This document shows positions 1-8,394 of a stretch of 14,175 bases of DNA, piece after piece. This stretch comes from JAEUKQ01 sp044227605 (GTDB lineage: Bacteria; Pseudomonadota; Alphaproteobacteria; JAEUKQ01), in the NCBI GenBank assembly GCA_044227605.1, contig JBGAWJ010000028.1, forward strand, positions 1 to 14,175. Reading direction: 5' to 3'. The position numbers and the translations under genes are program-made. Positions within the stretch are counted from its first letter, which is position 1. Each line of letters starts with the position of its first letter. The notes under the pieces were generated by a model. It searched no databases. It saw only the letters and a program-made list of their open reading frames with translations, and had not been told where the DNA came from.

Positions 1-512
1 TCTAAAATAAAAGGGATTTGACCATCAAAATCTTGAGCGACATCAATGGCTTGTGTGGGGCTGATTTTTCCTGATTTATTGGCGCTGGGGGCAGCAATAG
101 GCTTACCAAACAAGCGAATAAGTTCCAAGGCGGCGGGGTGCTTAGGGATGCGTAAAGCAATAGTTGACTGACCGGCACAGGCTAATAAAGACACCGGACA
201 GTCCGGCTGGCGCGGTAAAACCAAGGTCAAAGGGCCAGGCCAGAACAATTTTGCCAGTTTTTTGGCGTCTGCATTGAATATTGCCAATTTTTCCGCTGCC
301 GCGAGGGTCGCCACATGAATAATTAAGGGATTAAAGGTTGGGCGGTTTTTAAGGGCATATATTTTAGCTACAGCGATATCTGAGGTGGCGTCACCCCCAA
401 GACCATAAACGGTTTCAGTCGGGAAGACAATAACCCCCTCTTGCTTTAAGATAGTAGCGGCCTGGACTATATATTGAGGAGAGGAAGCAGGGTAGATAGG
501 GGCAACATTCAT
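1..512 (-). CDS. Sua5/YrdC/TsaC-type L-threonylcarbamoyladenylate synthase (3' end cut by window edge)
   Basis: The enzyme makes threonylcarbamoyl-AMP from threonine, bicarbonate and ATP, the first step of t6A37 modification of ANN-decoding tRNAs in the cytoplasm. I translated 170 residues from the ATG at 512 to the window edge without a stop. Family motifs appear in order: PTETVYGLGG at residues 31-40, the KxR of the catalytic core at 55-57, NPLI at 61-64, WPGPLT at 91-96, RxPxH at 121-125, and APSANKSG followed by SPT at 141-153. This covers the YrdC domain. Whether the C-terminal Sua5 domain follows, making it Sua5 rather than short TsaC, cannot be seen. The start lies one base after the cysQ stop codon, which suggests translational coupling. 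The upstream GGAAAT inside cysQ is only a modest ribosome binding site. Confidence 0.93.
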   Translation of the reverse strand, partial: MNVAPIYPASSPQYIVQAATILKQEGVIVFPTETVYGLGGDATSDIAVAKIYALKNRPTFNPLIIHVATLAAAEKLAIFNADAKKLAKLFWPGPLTLVLPRQPDCPVSLLACAGQSTIALRIPKHPAALELIRLFGKPIAAPSANKSGKISPTQAIDVAQDFDGQIPFIL

Positions 513-513
513 G

Positions 514-1329
514 TTAAATAAAATTTCCATAAGCAACAAAAGCCGGATTTGAAAAGCCATCCTTACGATATCTAAGGGGCGCGCCATCAAGCAGGCGGAC
601 ATGTCCGCCCGCGGTTTCCAGAATAGCTTGGCCAGCGGCTGTATCCCATTCCATAATATCCGTACGCCTGGGATAAAAATCAGCGCGGCCTTCCGCAATC
701 AAACAAAATTTCAAGGAACTGCTGACAAATTCATGTTCTATAAAAGTTAGATCGAGGGGCAGCATCGGCATGACACTTAAGGGATGTTGACGGCGGCTAT
801 TAAGGATTTTGGCTTGCATCCGGGGTGTTTGGCGTGTTCTTATGGAAGTTTTTTGGGTACCCACAGATTGGTTATAAACAATATTAGCAGGTTTAATAGC
901 CGCATAAACCGTTTGCTGAAGGGGAGCATAAATAACCCCTAGAATGACTTCTTCGCCATCAACCAAAGCGATATTAACGGTAAATTCGCCGCTGCGCTGA
1001 ATAAAGTCACGTGTACCATCCAACGGATCAACCAGCCAAAAAAAGCGATGTTCCGGTTTCAGGGTAGGCAATTCGTTCCGTTCCGCGGCTTCTTCCGAAA
1101 TGATGGGAAAATGGGGGGTCATTGCTGAGAGTGATTGAATAATCAATTGTTCGGCCTCCTGGTCAGCGTTGGTAACCGGGCTGGCATCCTTTTTTCCCTG
1201 AATAATGCAACGTTCTGGATTATTGTAATAATCCATAATCAATTGACCAGCTTGTCTGCTGAGCATGGCTACACGGTCCAGAAATTCGCTAGTTAAGAAA
1301 AAAGTCGAATGGGGCATATTTCTACACAT
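514..1329 (-). CDS. cysQ: 3'(2'),5'-bisphosphate nucleotidase CysQ, inositol monophosphatase superfamily
   Basis: It hydrolyses 3'-phosphoadenosine 5'-phosphate (PAP) to AMP, removing the toxic by-product of sulfate assimilation. The 271 residues carry all superfamily metal-site motifs: SPVTNAD at 50-56, SEE at 78-80, DPLDGT at 101-106 and EWDTAAG at 227-233. A CysQ-like SSLKFC (204-209) and the AGGHV stretch (240-244) favour CysQ over plain inositol monophosphatase. The length is normal for the family. ATG at 1329 is used here; the in-frame ATG at 1317 is an equally acceptable start because neither has a strong Shine-Dalgarno sequence. It lies 40 nt after the MFS gene and directly before the Sua5-type gene on the same strand, so the three probably form one transcript. 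No sulfate assimilation genes are seen nearby. Confidence 0.92.
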   Translation of the reverse strand: MCRNMPHSTFFLTSEFLDRVAMLSRQAGQLIMDYYNNPERCIIQGKKDASPVTNADQEAEQLIIQSLSAMTPHFPIISEEAAERNELPTLKPEHRFFWLVDPLDGTRDFIQRSGEFTVNIALVDGEEVILGVIYAPLQQTVYAAIKPANIVYNQSVGTQKTSIRTRQTPRMQAKILNSRRQHPLSVMPMLPLDLTFIEHEFVSSSLKFCLIAEGRADFYPRRTDIMEWDTAAGQAILETAGGHVRLLDGAPLRYRKDGFSNPAFVAYGNFI

Positions 1330-1369
1330 TGCTTATGTTGGGTCAGCATAAAACCGTTAGATTTTTAGC

Positions 1370-2617
1370 TTATTTAGGCTGCTTACTAGTGCTGTGGCTG
1401 CGTGGGTCAACTTCCGTCACATTTTGGGTTGATGATAAGGGCATTGCAACAAAATGTTGTTGACTATGTTTCAATATGGAGGGTTTCTTGATAACAATCC
1501 ATAAAATAACAACTTCCAATAATAATGTTGCAATCCCACAAAATAAAAACAATGTTTCAACCCCAAACAACTTCATGAGATATCCCGCAACTGCAGGGCC
1601 TATTGCGGCCCCAATCCCCCAGAAAATTAACAACAGGGAGCTTGCTTCAACCAGATGATTCTTATGGATAATATCTGCAGCACGCCCCATTCCTAAAGAA
1701 TAAAAAGGCGCAACTAGACTGGTTAATAGTAAAAATAATACCATAATTTGGGAAAAGCTGGGTTCTGCAGTATAATAACCTAGGAAAGCGACTGCCGTTG
1801 CTGCTAGGCTCAAAACCGCTAAAACCGGCAGGCGGCCAAGTTTGTCTGACAGCCAACCAACAGGCGTTAAAGTTAATATTACCATAACAGGGCCCAAAAC
1901 TAACAAGGAAGATAATTGTTCTTTCTGAAAACCGTATCTTTCCATTACGCTTGGTAATAGGCTGTAAAGCGGGGTATAAATAAAACCAGCTGTAAAACAA
2001 GTCATCACTGCAACAGAGGTTAATTGCCAGATACGCTTACTGCCTAAATTTTTAGTAATTGTTGTTTCGGGGTTGGGCAGCCTAGTTAAGGCAAAAGGTA
2101 GCATAGAATTCACAAAAATCAATGCAACCAAAATAAAAATCATATTTCCCGTACTATCTTCAAACCTTAAAGCAATCGGCCCTATGCCTGAAAAAACCCA
2201 AGAAATTGTTGAATATAAGCTTAATATCCGTCCCCGCCACTGGGGTAGGGTTTTAGCATTCAGCCAGCTTTCAATAACTAAGAACAATCCCGCAATCGCT
2301 AATCCGATAATAAAACGCAATAATAACCAGACATATAGATAATCAAAAAGAATATGCAATAAGGTGGCACTCGCTGCCAAAGTAGCGTAAACACTGGCGG
2401 CGCGAATGTGGCCAATCTGTTTTACTAAATACTGGCTTTGGAAAGCACCAAAAACAAAACCTATATAGTGGCAACTGGTGATGGCGCCGATCAAAAACGT
2501 TGATATTTGCCGTTGTTCTAATATATACGAAGTATGGGGTATCAACAAACTACTAGCCATTTCGATCATAGCAACAGCAATAAAAACAGGTAAAACAGTG
2601 CGTAATACGGAAAACAT
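1370..2617 (-). CDS. Major facilitator superfamily transporter, YcaD-like
   Basis: A 12-helix MFS carrier of 415 residues in the inner membrane; the substrate is unknown. The sequence shows repeated hydrophobic segments from residue 7 to about 376, with a loop near 180-198 separating the two six-helix halves. Family signatures seen are ESWLNA (116-121) after helix 4, the loop 8-9 motif GWLSDKLGRLP (254-264, the MFS motif A repeat), and PFYSLGMGRAAD (304-315). The ESWLN and FYS...AAD motifs resemble the YcaD/UPF0226-type subgroup. The last 40 residues are polar, rich in Ser, Gln and His, and probably a cytoplasmic tail. It is the first gene of the minus-strand run and divergent from hrpB, with a plausible promoter at 2652-2680. 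Assignment to MFS is firm; the subgroup is tentative. Confidence 0.9.
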   Translation of the reverse strand: MFSVLRTVLPVFIAVAMIEMASSLLIPHTSYILEQRQISTFLIGAITSCHYIGFVFGAFQSQYLVKQIGHIRAASVYATLAASATLLHILFDYLYVWLLLRFIIGLAIAGLFLVIESWLNAKTLPQWRGRILSLYSTISWVFSGIGPIALRFEDSTGNMIFILVALIFVNSMLPFALTRLPNPETTITKNLGSKRIWQLTSVAVMTCFTAGFIYTPLYSLLPSVMERYGFQKEQLSSLLVLGPVMVILTLTPVGWLSDKLGRLPVLAVLSLAATAVAFLGYYTAEPSFSQIMVLFLLLTSLVAPFYSLGMGRAADIIHKNHLVEASSLLLIFWGIGAAIGPAVAGYLMKLFGVETLFLFCGIATLLLEVVILWIVIKKPSILKHSQQHFVAMPLSSTQNVTEVDPRSHSTSKQPK

Positions 2618-2651
2618 CTATAACCAACATTTTAAAAAAATAGTATGCTAA

Positions 2652-2680
2652 TTCATAGAGTTAATTTAAAGCCTTATCAA
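2652..2680 (-). promoter_or_regulatory. Putative sigma-70 promoter for the MFS-cysQ-sua5 run
   Basis: On the minus strand TTGATA (2680-2675) is followed after 17 bp by TATGAA (2657-2652), giving a start point near 2645 and a leader of about 28 nt before the ATG at 2617. The prediction rests on hexamer matches and spacing only. The 77-bp space is shared with the divergent hrpB start. Confidence 0.4.
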
Positions 2681-2694
2681 TAGATAACCTCCAC

Positions 2695-5262
2695 ATGATC
2701 TCCTCCCTCCCTAATTTTCCGTGGCTAACAAAAGAAATCATTTTGGAAATAGGCCATTTGCCTATTTGGCAAATTGTGCCGGATTTAATAAAGGTGTTAG
2801 AGCAACCCATTAATGTTATTTTGCAGGCTATGCCAGGGGCTGGAAAAACTACCATCATCCCTTTACTTGTTTTACAAACAGAATGGTTACAAGATAAAAA
2901 AATTATTATGTTAGAGCCTAGGCGTATAGCTGCAAAAATGGCTGCTGCCCGTATGGCTGCGTTACTTGGGGAAAAGGTAGGCGAAAGGGTAGGTTTTCGG
3001 GTGCGTGGGGAGTCTGCAGTTACCCCAAAAACCCAAATTGAAGTAATGACAGATGGGTTCTTTTTAAGATATTTGCAGCAAAATCAGGGGCTAGGAAATG
3101 TCGCTTTAGTCATATTTGATGAATTTCATGAAAGGCGGGCCGATAGCGATTTAGCGTTAACGCTTTGTTTGAATAGTCAACAGATTTTAAGGCCCGATCT
3201 ACGTTTAATGATTATGTCGGCCACCCTTAATATCAATGAATTACGAAATGTTTTGCAAGAAGCCCCATATTTTTTTGTTGAAGGTAAGACCTATCCGGTT
3301 GAGATTTTTTATGATGCTAAAGAAACATTTGAATCCTTTGAAACCCATTATCAACGTGTGTTGTCCCAAGCATGGCAAAATAGGCAAGGGGATATCTTGT
3401 TTTTTCTGCCAGGGGTTTCAGAAATTAAGCGGCTGGCTGATGATTTAAAACGTCATCCTATATTACAAGAAGCGGTTGTCTTGCCGCTCTATGCCGATTT
3501 GCCTTATCAACAGCAGGCAGATATCTTAAAAAACTTTCATCATCAACGAAGAATTATTTTGGCAACTTCCATTGCGGAAACCAGCTTAACCATCCCTGGT
3601 GTAACTACTGTGATTGATAGTGGCCTAAGCCGACGAAACATATATGACCAATCAATTGGTCTTAATCAGCTTGTTACTATCAAATCCTCTGTAGCGACAG
3701 CAAATCAACGAGCTGGAAGAGCGGGGCGGAACAGCCCAGGATTTTGTTATCGTTTATGGAGCGCAGCGGATCATAAATTGCGCTTACCACATCACCTGCC
3801 AGAAATGGCAGTGATTGATGTGGCCGCTATAGTGTTAGCAATCAAATTCTGGGGAACAGAAATTGATGCGTTATCATGGGTGACTCGCCCTCCCGAACTG
3901 GCTATCAAGCAAGCAAATATAATGTTAGAAAACATTGATGCGATTGATCCTGAGCATCACATCACTGGGTACGGGAAAGAATTGGCTGCATTGCCCTTCC
4001 ATCCTAGGATAGCACACTTGTTATTGCAGGCTAAAAACACAGCTTTGTTAGGGCATGCGTGTATGCTTGCGGCATTGCTGTCTGAGCGGGATTTTATGAA
4101 ACAATCCGGCCAACCAAAAGATACAAATCTAACAGAGAGGCTGCGGATAATACAATCGGCCATTCATTCCCCAGCACACCAGGCATTTTCCTTGCAATGG
4201 TTTGATAAATCGATCTTCCAAACCATTGTTCGAACAGTTAAAAATTTGTTTCAAGAAATGCAGATCAAAGGGACTGATTATTCAGCTAGCGAGGAAGAAA
4301 TTGGCCAATTGGTGGCTATCGCTTATCCCGAACAGATTGCCATGCGTAGAGGCAACCAAGATAAAAATGCAAAAGAAGTTTTATTCCTAATGGCTAATGG
4401 CAAGGGGGCAAGACTACCCATTCATGATTCTTTGGCTAAACATGATTTCATTAGTATCGCCCATATTGATGCGGGGGACGTGAATGCCCAAATATTTTTG
4501 GCGGCGCCTATCTCCATTGATTCCATAAAAAAAATCACAACCCCTTTACTCCGATCAGCTGGTGAAATCGTGACCCATCAAGCAACGGGTAAATGGCAGG
4601 CACGCAAGCGCTCATATTACGGGGCAATTTTACTGAATGAAGTGGCTATCCCTTTTCATTCGCTTCCACACGCCTATCGATCTTCAAAATTATTAGATTT
4701 ATTCCGATCATTTGGTATAAAAAAACTCAATTGGACGGATCAGTTGAAACAGTGGCAAGCACGGATCCTCTTTATAGGTAAATTTTTGGATGTTCCGCAA
4801 TTTCCTGATGTCAGCGACCAGGCTTTACATGAAAATTATCAGGAATGGTTGATCCCTTATCTTAATTTCGACCATAACCAGCTTGATCCTGCGGCGATCA
4901 ATATTGACGAAATATTACAAGGGCTACTTAATTGGCAACAAAAGAAGCAGTTAGATCAATTAGCACCCTCATATTTTCTAACTTTTAAAGGTCGTAGGAT
5001 TATGATTGACTATCTCGACCATGACCGGCCTCGTTTATCCATAAGAATTCAAGATTTATTTGGTTGCAAGGTGACCCCTACCATTCTTGCAGGAAAAATT
5101 AAGCTGCTATTACATCTATTGGCGCCTTCCGGCCGGTCGGTACAGACCACAGATGATCTGGCAGGGTTTTGGCAAGGAAGTTATAAAACAGTCCGGACAG
5201 AGCTAAAGGGCCGTTATCCAAAACATGATTGGCCAGAAAATCCCCTTAATCACGACAATTGA
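2695..5262 (+). CDS. hrpB: ATP-dependent helicase HrpB (DEAH/RHA family)
   Basis: An RNA-helicase-like superfamily 2 ATPase of 855 residues; its cellular substrate in bacteria is not well established. Motifs in order: Walker A MPGAGKTT (46-53), the EPRRIAA motif Ia (74-80), DEFH box (142-145), SAT (175-177), motif V TSIAETSLTIPG (291-302), and motif VI QRAGRAGR (338-345). These are followed by the helicase-associated region and the long C-terminal HrpB domain. The length is slightly above the usual 800-830. The DEFH variant of the DEAH box is typical of HrpB. ATG 2695 is the only reasonable start: an in-frame stop lies at 2662 and no other start codon intervenes. It lacks a clear Shine-Dalgarno sequence, so translation may be weak or near-leaderless. 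Its last 13 bases overlap the convergent terB-like gene. Confidence 0.95.
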   Translation: MISSLPNFPWLTKEIILEIGHLPIWQIVPDLIKVLEQPINVILQAMPGAGKTTIIPLLVLQTEWLQDKKIIMLEPRRIAAKMAAARMAALLGEKVGERVGFRVRGESAVTPKTQIEVMTDGFFLRYLQQNQGLGNVALVIFDEFHERRADSDLALTLCLNSQQILRPDLRLMIMSATLNINELRNVLQEAPYFFVEGKTYPVEIFYDAKETFESFETHYQRVLSQAWQNRQGDILFFLPGVSEIKRLADDLKRHPILQEAVVLPLYADLPYQQQADILKNFHHQRRIILATSIAETSLTIPGVTTVIDSGLSRRNIYDQSIGLNQLVTIKSSVATANQRAGRAGRNSPGFCYRLWSAADHKLRLPHHLPEMAVIDVAAIVLAIKFWGTEIDALSWVTRPPELAIKQANIMLENIDAIDPEHHITGYGKELAALPFHPRIAHLLLQAKNTALLGHACMLAALLSERDFMKQSGQPKDTNLTERLRIIQSAIHSPAHQAFSLQWFDKSIFQTIVRTVKNLFQEMQIKGTDYSASEEEIGQLVAIAYPEQIAMRRGNQDKNAKEVLFLMANGKGARLPIHDSLAKHDFISIAHIDAGDVNAQIFLAAPISIDSIKKITTPLLRSAGEIVTHQATGKWQARKRSYYGAILLNEVAIPFHSLPHAYRSSKLLDLFRSFGIKKLNWTDQLKQWQARILFIGKFLDVPQFPDVSDQALHENYQEWLIPYLNFDHNQLDPAAINIDEILQGLLNWQQKKQLDQLAPSYFLTFKGRRIMIDYLDHDRPRLSIRIQDLFGCKVTPTILAGKIKLLLHLLAPSGRSVQTTDDLAGFWQGSYKTVRTELKGRYPKHDWPENPLNHDN

Positions 5263-5696
5263 TTCATATCTCTGTTATTGATTTTAATTTTCGGCATGTG
5301 CATGTATCTTGCTTTAGCGGTCCGTTCGATAGCTGAGGAAATTAATTGGTCAATCTTAAGGCGGGTGCGCAGTAATTCTAAAGTCCGTGCTTCCTCACGG
5401 CTAACTTGACCGTCAGCTGCTGCGATATCACACGCAATGACATAGGCTGTTTCGCGGACAGCGGACGGGATGGATTGCTTAATACTCTGTAAAACTTGAT
5501 CAATTTTCGATTTACCCGATAAAAGTTGTGCGCATTCGGCAGCTACTTTGGGTAAATTTTCAAAGGGGAATTCTTTAAATAACGGTAATTGACGGACAAT
5601 GGATCCTATCATCATCATTTCATGATCCGTCATTTCGCGATCAGCGGCCGAAATGATTACCATAACATATATAAGGGCATGATGGGGATGTAACAT
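5250..5696 (-). CDS. TerB-like (tellurite resistance TerB / DjlA-N type) protein
   Basis: A 148-residue all-helical protein with two acidic helix pairs typical of the TerB family: SAADREMTDHEM at 16-27 and CDIAAADGQVSREEARTLE at 89-107. In TerB these Asp/Glu residues line a metal site. The function in this family is not defined; many chromosomal members have nothing to do with tellurite. There is no signal peptide. ATG 5696 has a good GGAG Shine-Dalgarno sequence five bases upstream, which decides the start. It converges with hrpB with a 13-bp overlap of coding ends and no terminator between, and its 5' side faces the substrate-binding protein gene. No other ter genes are present. The C-terminal 20 residues are basic and polar, probably a flexible tail. 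Confidence 0.8.
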   Translation of the reverse strand: MLHPHHALIYVMVIISAADREMTDHEMMMIGSIVRQLPLFKEFPFENLPKVAAECAQLLSGKSKIDQVLQSIKQSIPSAVRETAYVIACDIAAADGQVSREEARTLELLRTRLKIDQLISSAIERTAKARYMHMPKIKINNRDMNQLS

Positions 5697-5731
5697 TTTT
5701 GCTCCGTATTTTTTGGATGTTTACGTTATCG

Positions 5732-5759
5732 ATATAATATATCATTCATAGACGATCAA
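5732..5759 (-). promoter_or_regulatory. Putative promoter for the terB-like gene
   Basis: On the minus strand TTGATC (5759-5754) is followed after 16 bp by TTATAT (5737-5732), about 36 bp before the ATG at 5696. The region is very AT-rich, so several -10 registers are possible. Confidence 0.4.
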
Positions 5760-5814
5760 ACCTGAATTTGGCTAGCATGTTTATATAGGAATAAAAATAT
5801 AATAAACTAACGGA

Positions 5815-5845
5815 TTGATAAACGTTTATTTTAAAAGATTATTAT
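5815..5845 (+). promoter_or_regulatory. Putative promoter with overlapping palindrome upstream of the substrate-binding protein gene
   Basis: TTGATA (5815-5820) is a good -35 match. Possible -10 hexamers are GATTAT (5837-5842, spacing 16) or TATTAT (5840-5845, spacing 19). A perfect 12-bp palindrome ATAAACGTTTAT (5818-5829) overlaps the end of the -35 hexamer and the spacer, where a repressor could sit. The leader would be about 45 nt, with AAGGA at 5878-5882 as the ribosome binding site. This is inference from sequence only. Confidence 0.3.
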
Positions 5846-5895
5846 GATTAAATAGGTTTATTGAAATTTAGGACTGCAAGGACAATATCTATAAA

Positions 5896-7585
5896 ATGGC
5901 AACAGTTCGTCCGGGTCATGCGTATGTCGATGAATTAAAAGCGCAATACAAAAGCAAAACGATCAGCCGGCGGCAATTTATTCAAAATATGGTGTTGCTA
6001 GGCGTTGCCGTGCCCGCTGCTTTAACCATTGCCGGATGTGATGATACGAAAGATGAGGCCCAGGATCCCGCTACCAATCAAGGGAAAATAGGTGGGTATG
6101 TTGCTTTTTCCATGAACATTCCCTCGTTGCTGTACCCCCATCAAATTCAAACGGTTCATGGGGCCAATATACTTCGGTTGGTAACAGACGCCCTAATAAG
6201 GATTAATTCAAAAAACCTTCCTGTGCCATGGTTATTAGAAAAATGGGAAGTGGCTGAGGATTTACGTAGTTGGACTTTTTATCTGCGTCCCAACATATAT
6301 TGGTCGAATGGGGAAGAATTGAGTGTCGACCACATCATTTGGAATATCCACCGCTGGTTAGATGTCAGGCTTAATTCTTCCATGCTGCCCTTAATGGCCA
6401 GTTACATGCTAGAACAATCAGCAGGCTCTGCAACAGGTACAAACAACAATCCAGAAAATCAATATAGGCTATGGTCAAATAATGCTATCCAGCGGATCAA
6501 CAGCCATACATTTCGTATCAATACCAAGCTGCCCCAAATCTCTTTGCCGGAGCACTTGGCTTTTTATGGCGCCTATATCTTACATCCTGCTGATGGTGGC
6601 GAATTTAAAATTGACATGATAGGTACAGGCCCGTATCGCCTGATCGATTTTGCACCGGGTCGTTATGCTGTTTTCAAACGTCGGCCTGACTTTTGGGAAA
6701 AGCCTGCCAAAATTGATATGATAGAAATTAGCAATTTTACGGATGATCCAGCTCGCTCACTTCAAGTGTTGGCTGATCAACAAATCGATGGTATGCAAGA
6801 GCTTAATCTCAATCAATATTCCACCGTCTTAAAGATGCCTTATTTAAAAATTTCTCGTGCGGATTCGGCACAGACCGGTTTGTTGCGGATGCTAATGGTG
6901 CATCCTTTGTGCCAAGATCCTAAGTTACGTAAAGCCATGCGCCTTGCTTTGGACAACCAGAAATTATTGCAGATTGGGTATAACGGGTTAGGGGTTGCTG
7001 CCGAACATCACCATGTTTGTCAAACCCATCCTGATTATGCAGCCATTGCCCCCTTCCGCGCCAATATTGATGAAGCCAAGGAATTAATGCGCCAAGCAGG
7101 GTATAGTAGGGGGTTTAATACGGAAATATTATGTCGCCAAAATGTGGAATGGGAAATGTTGACAACCCAGGCGATTGCCCAAATGTGGAAAGAAATTAAT
7201 ATCACTGTTACCGTCAGGCCGCAGCCATCTGTCGTTTTTGACCAAGCAATCAATTTAAATGATTACCCATTTGCATTTGTGGCGTGGCCGCACCGGCCGT
7301 TAGGAATTATGACCCAGAANNNNNNNNNNCAGTCATGTTCCTGGCAATATCACCCAGTTTTCAAATATCCGTCTTGATGAAATGTTGGATAAAGCTGGGG
7401 GGATATTAAATCCCAAGGACCGTTCTAACCACATGCGGGAAATTGAATTGCTGATGCAAGATGAAGGCCCTATCTGCCAACCATTTTGGCTATCAATTTA
7501 TGCGGTAATGAATAAGCGGGTGCAGAATTTTGAATTGCATCCGGCGGGATATATATTCCCGGAAACTTGGTGGGTAAATACTTAA
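5896..7585 (+). CDS. Tat-exported ABC transporter substrate-binding lipoprotein, SBP_bac_5/DppA family, interrupted by an assembly gap
   Basis: A periplasmic solute-binding protein that would deliver a peptide or similar ligand to an ABC importer. The N-terminus has a twin-arginine motif SRRQFIQ (24-30), a hydrophobic segment, and a lipobox IAGC with Cys48. The SBP_bac_5 fold is then recognisable: WTFYLRPNIYWSNGEELS near 131-148, the GTGPYRLIDFAPG segment near 244-256, and the PKLRKAMRLALDN segment near 343-355. The frame from 5896 runs to codon 474 and then meets 10 N at 7320-7329. Downstream the same protein continues one frame over, from 7331 to the TAA at 7583-7585: SHVPGNITQFSN, then LDEMLDKAGG and ETWWVNT. 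The true gap must therefore be a multiple of three bases, not ten. Total length would be about 560 residues. No permease or ATPase gene lies beside it. Ligand unknown. Confidence 0.88.
7320..7329. other. Assembly gap of 10 N inside the substrate-binding protein gene
   Basis: The ten N are a placeholder. The coding frames on either side differ by one base, so the real missing length must be divisible by three if the gene is intact. The apparent early stop at 7375-7377 and the apparent separate small gene starting at 7382 are artefacts of this gap. Confidence 0.95.
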
Positions 7586-7666
7586 GGTGCTGGGAAAACG
7601 TCTGAAGCAGCTAATCGAGCAACGATCATCTAGGATTTAAGTTGAAGAAACATACCGAAGGGAAGG

Positions 7667-8353
7667 CTAAAAATGCTCGTCGGTCACCGTTTCTAATTTG
7701 TGCATGTCATGGATAATGATTTCTCTCTTGATACAATAAATAAAACCCTTTCTTTCCAATTGCTTAAGGAATTTATTCGTACTTTCGCGCGTTACGCCGA
7801 TTAAATTGGCCAAACGGTCTTGCGGCAGATAAAGCCCAATTTTAATTCCCAACGGATGTGGTATGCCGTGAATTTTGCCTAAATTGGCCAAAGCCCTAGC
7901 CAAACGCAAAGGGGCTGTTAAAAATATGGTATTTTCCACCTGCGAATTGGCCCATCTTAAGCGTTGGCATAACATTTCAAGCAGCTTAATACACAAAAGC
8001 GGATGGGTTTGCAGGAAATTAAGGAAATTGTCCCGGGTGATCATGACCAAATCTGAGTCAGCAATAGCCTGGGCAGAGGCAGTTCTAGGCATGCCATCAA
8101 TAGCCGCTATTTCGCCAAACGCTTCCCCAGCTTCTAAAATATTTAAAAACATCTCGCGGCCATCAGCGGAAAAGGTGATTACAGCAATCCGGCCTTGCCG
8201 GAGGAGGTAAACGTTATCTCCCGGATCGCCCTTATGGAAGACAAAAGAGTTTTTGCTAAATGTCATAGGTTGCCCCAAGGCACTCAATTTTTCCAACTGA
8301 TCTTCTGTTAATTGTTCTATAAAGGATGGTTTTTTGACGGAAGGTTCTTTCAT
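7667..8353 (-). CDS. Crp/Fnr-family transcriptional regulator, Crp type
   Basis: A cyclic-nucleotide-binding-domain regulator of 228 residues when started at the ATG at 8353. The N-terminal beta-barrel has GDPGDNVYLLRQG (42-54). The phosphate-binding cassette FGEIAAIDGMPRTAS (79-93) keeps the Glu81, Arg90 and Thr91 that contact cyclic nucleotide in E. coli CRP, so cAMP or cGMP binding is plausible. The C-terminal winged helix has LPQDRLANLIGVTRESTNKFLKQLERKGFI (176-205). There is no cysteine cluster of the FNR type. An upstream TTG at 8431 gives a longer frame, but it overlaps tfuA, while 8353 has GGTG at good distance and sits 41 nt after the tfuA stop. It is the third gene of the ycaO-tfuA set and may regulate it; a CRP-box-like sequence precedes ycaO. 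Confidence 0.9.
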   Translation of the reverse strand: MKEPSVKKPSFIEQLTEDQLEKLSALGQPMTFSKNSFVFHKGDPGDNVYLLRQGRIAVITFSADGREMFLNILEAGEAFGEIAAIDGMPRTASAQAIADSDLVMITRDNFLNFLQTHPLLCIKLLEMLCQRLRWANSQVENTIFLTAPLRLARALANLGKIHGIPHPLGIKIGLYLPQDRLANLIGVTRESTNKFLKQLERKGFIYCIKREIIIHDMHKLETVTDEHF

Positions 8354-8394
8354 ATCAATCACCAATCTTTCAAAAAATAAAGGGTAAAGATAAT

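Noticed and set aside
7382..7585. Separate 67-residue gene starting at ATG 7382
   Set aside because: It is the C-terminal part of the substrate-binding protein; the assembly gap shifted the frame.
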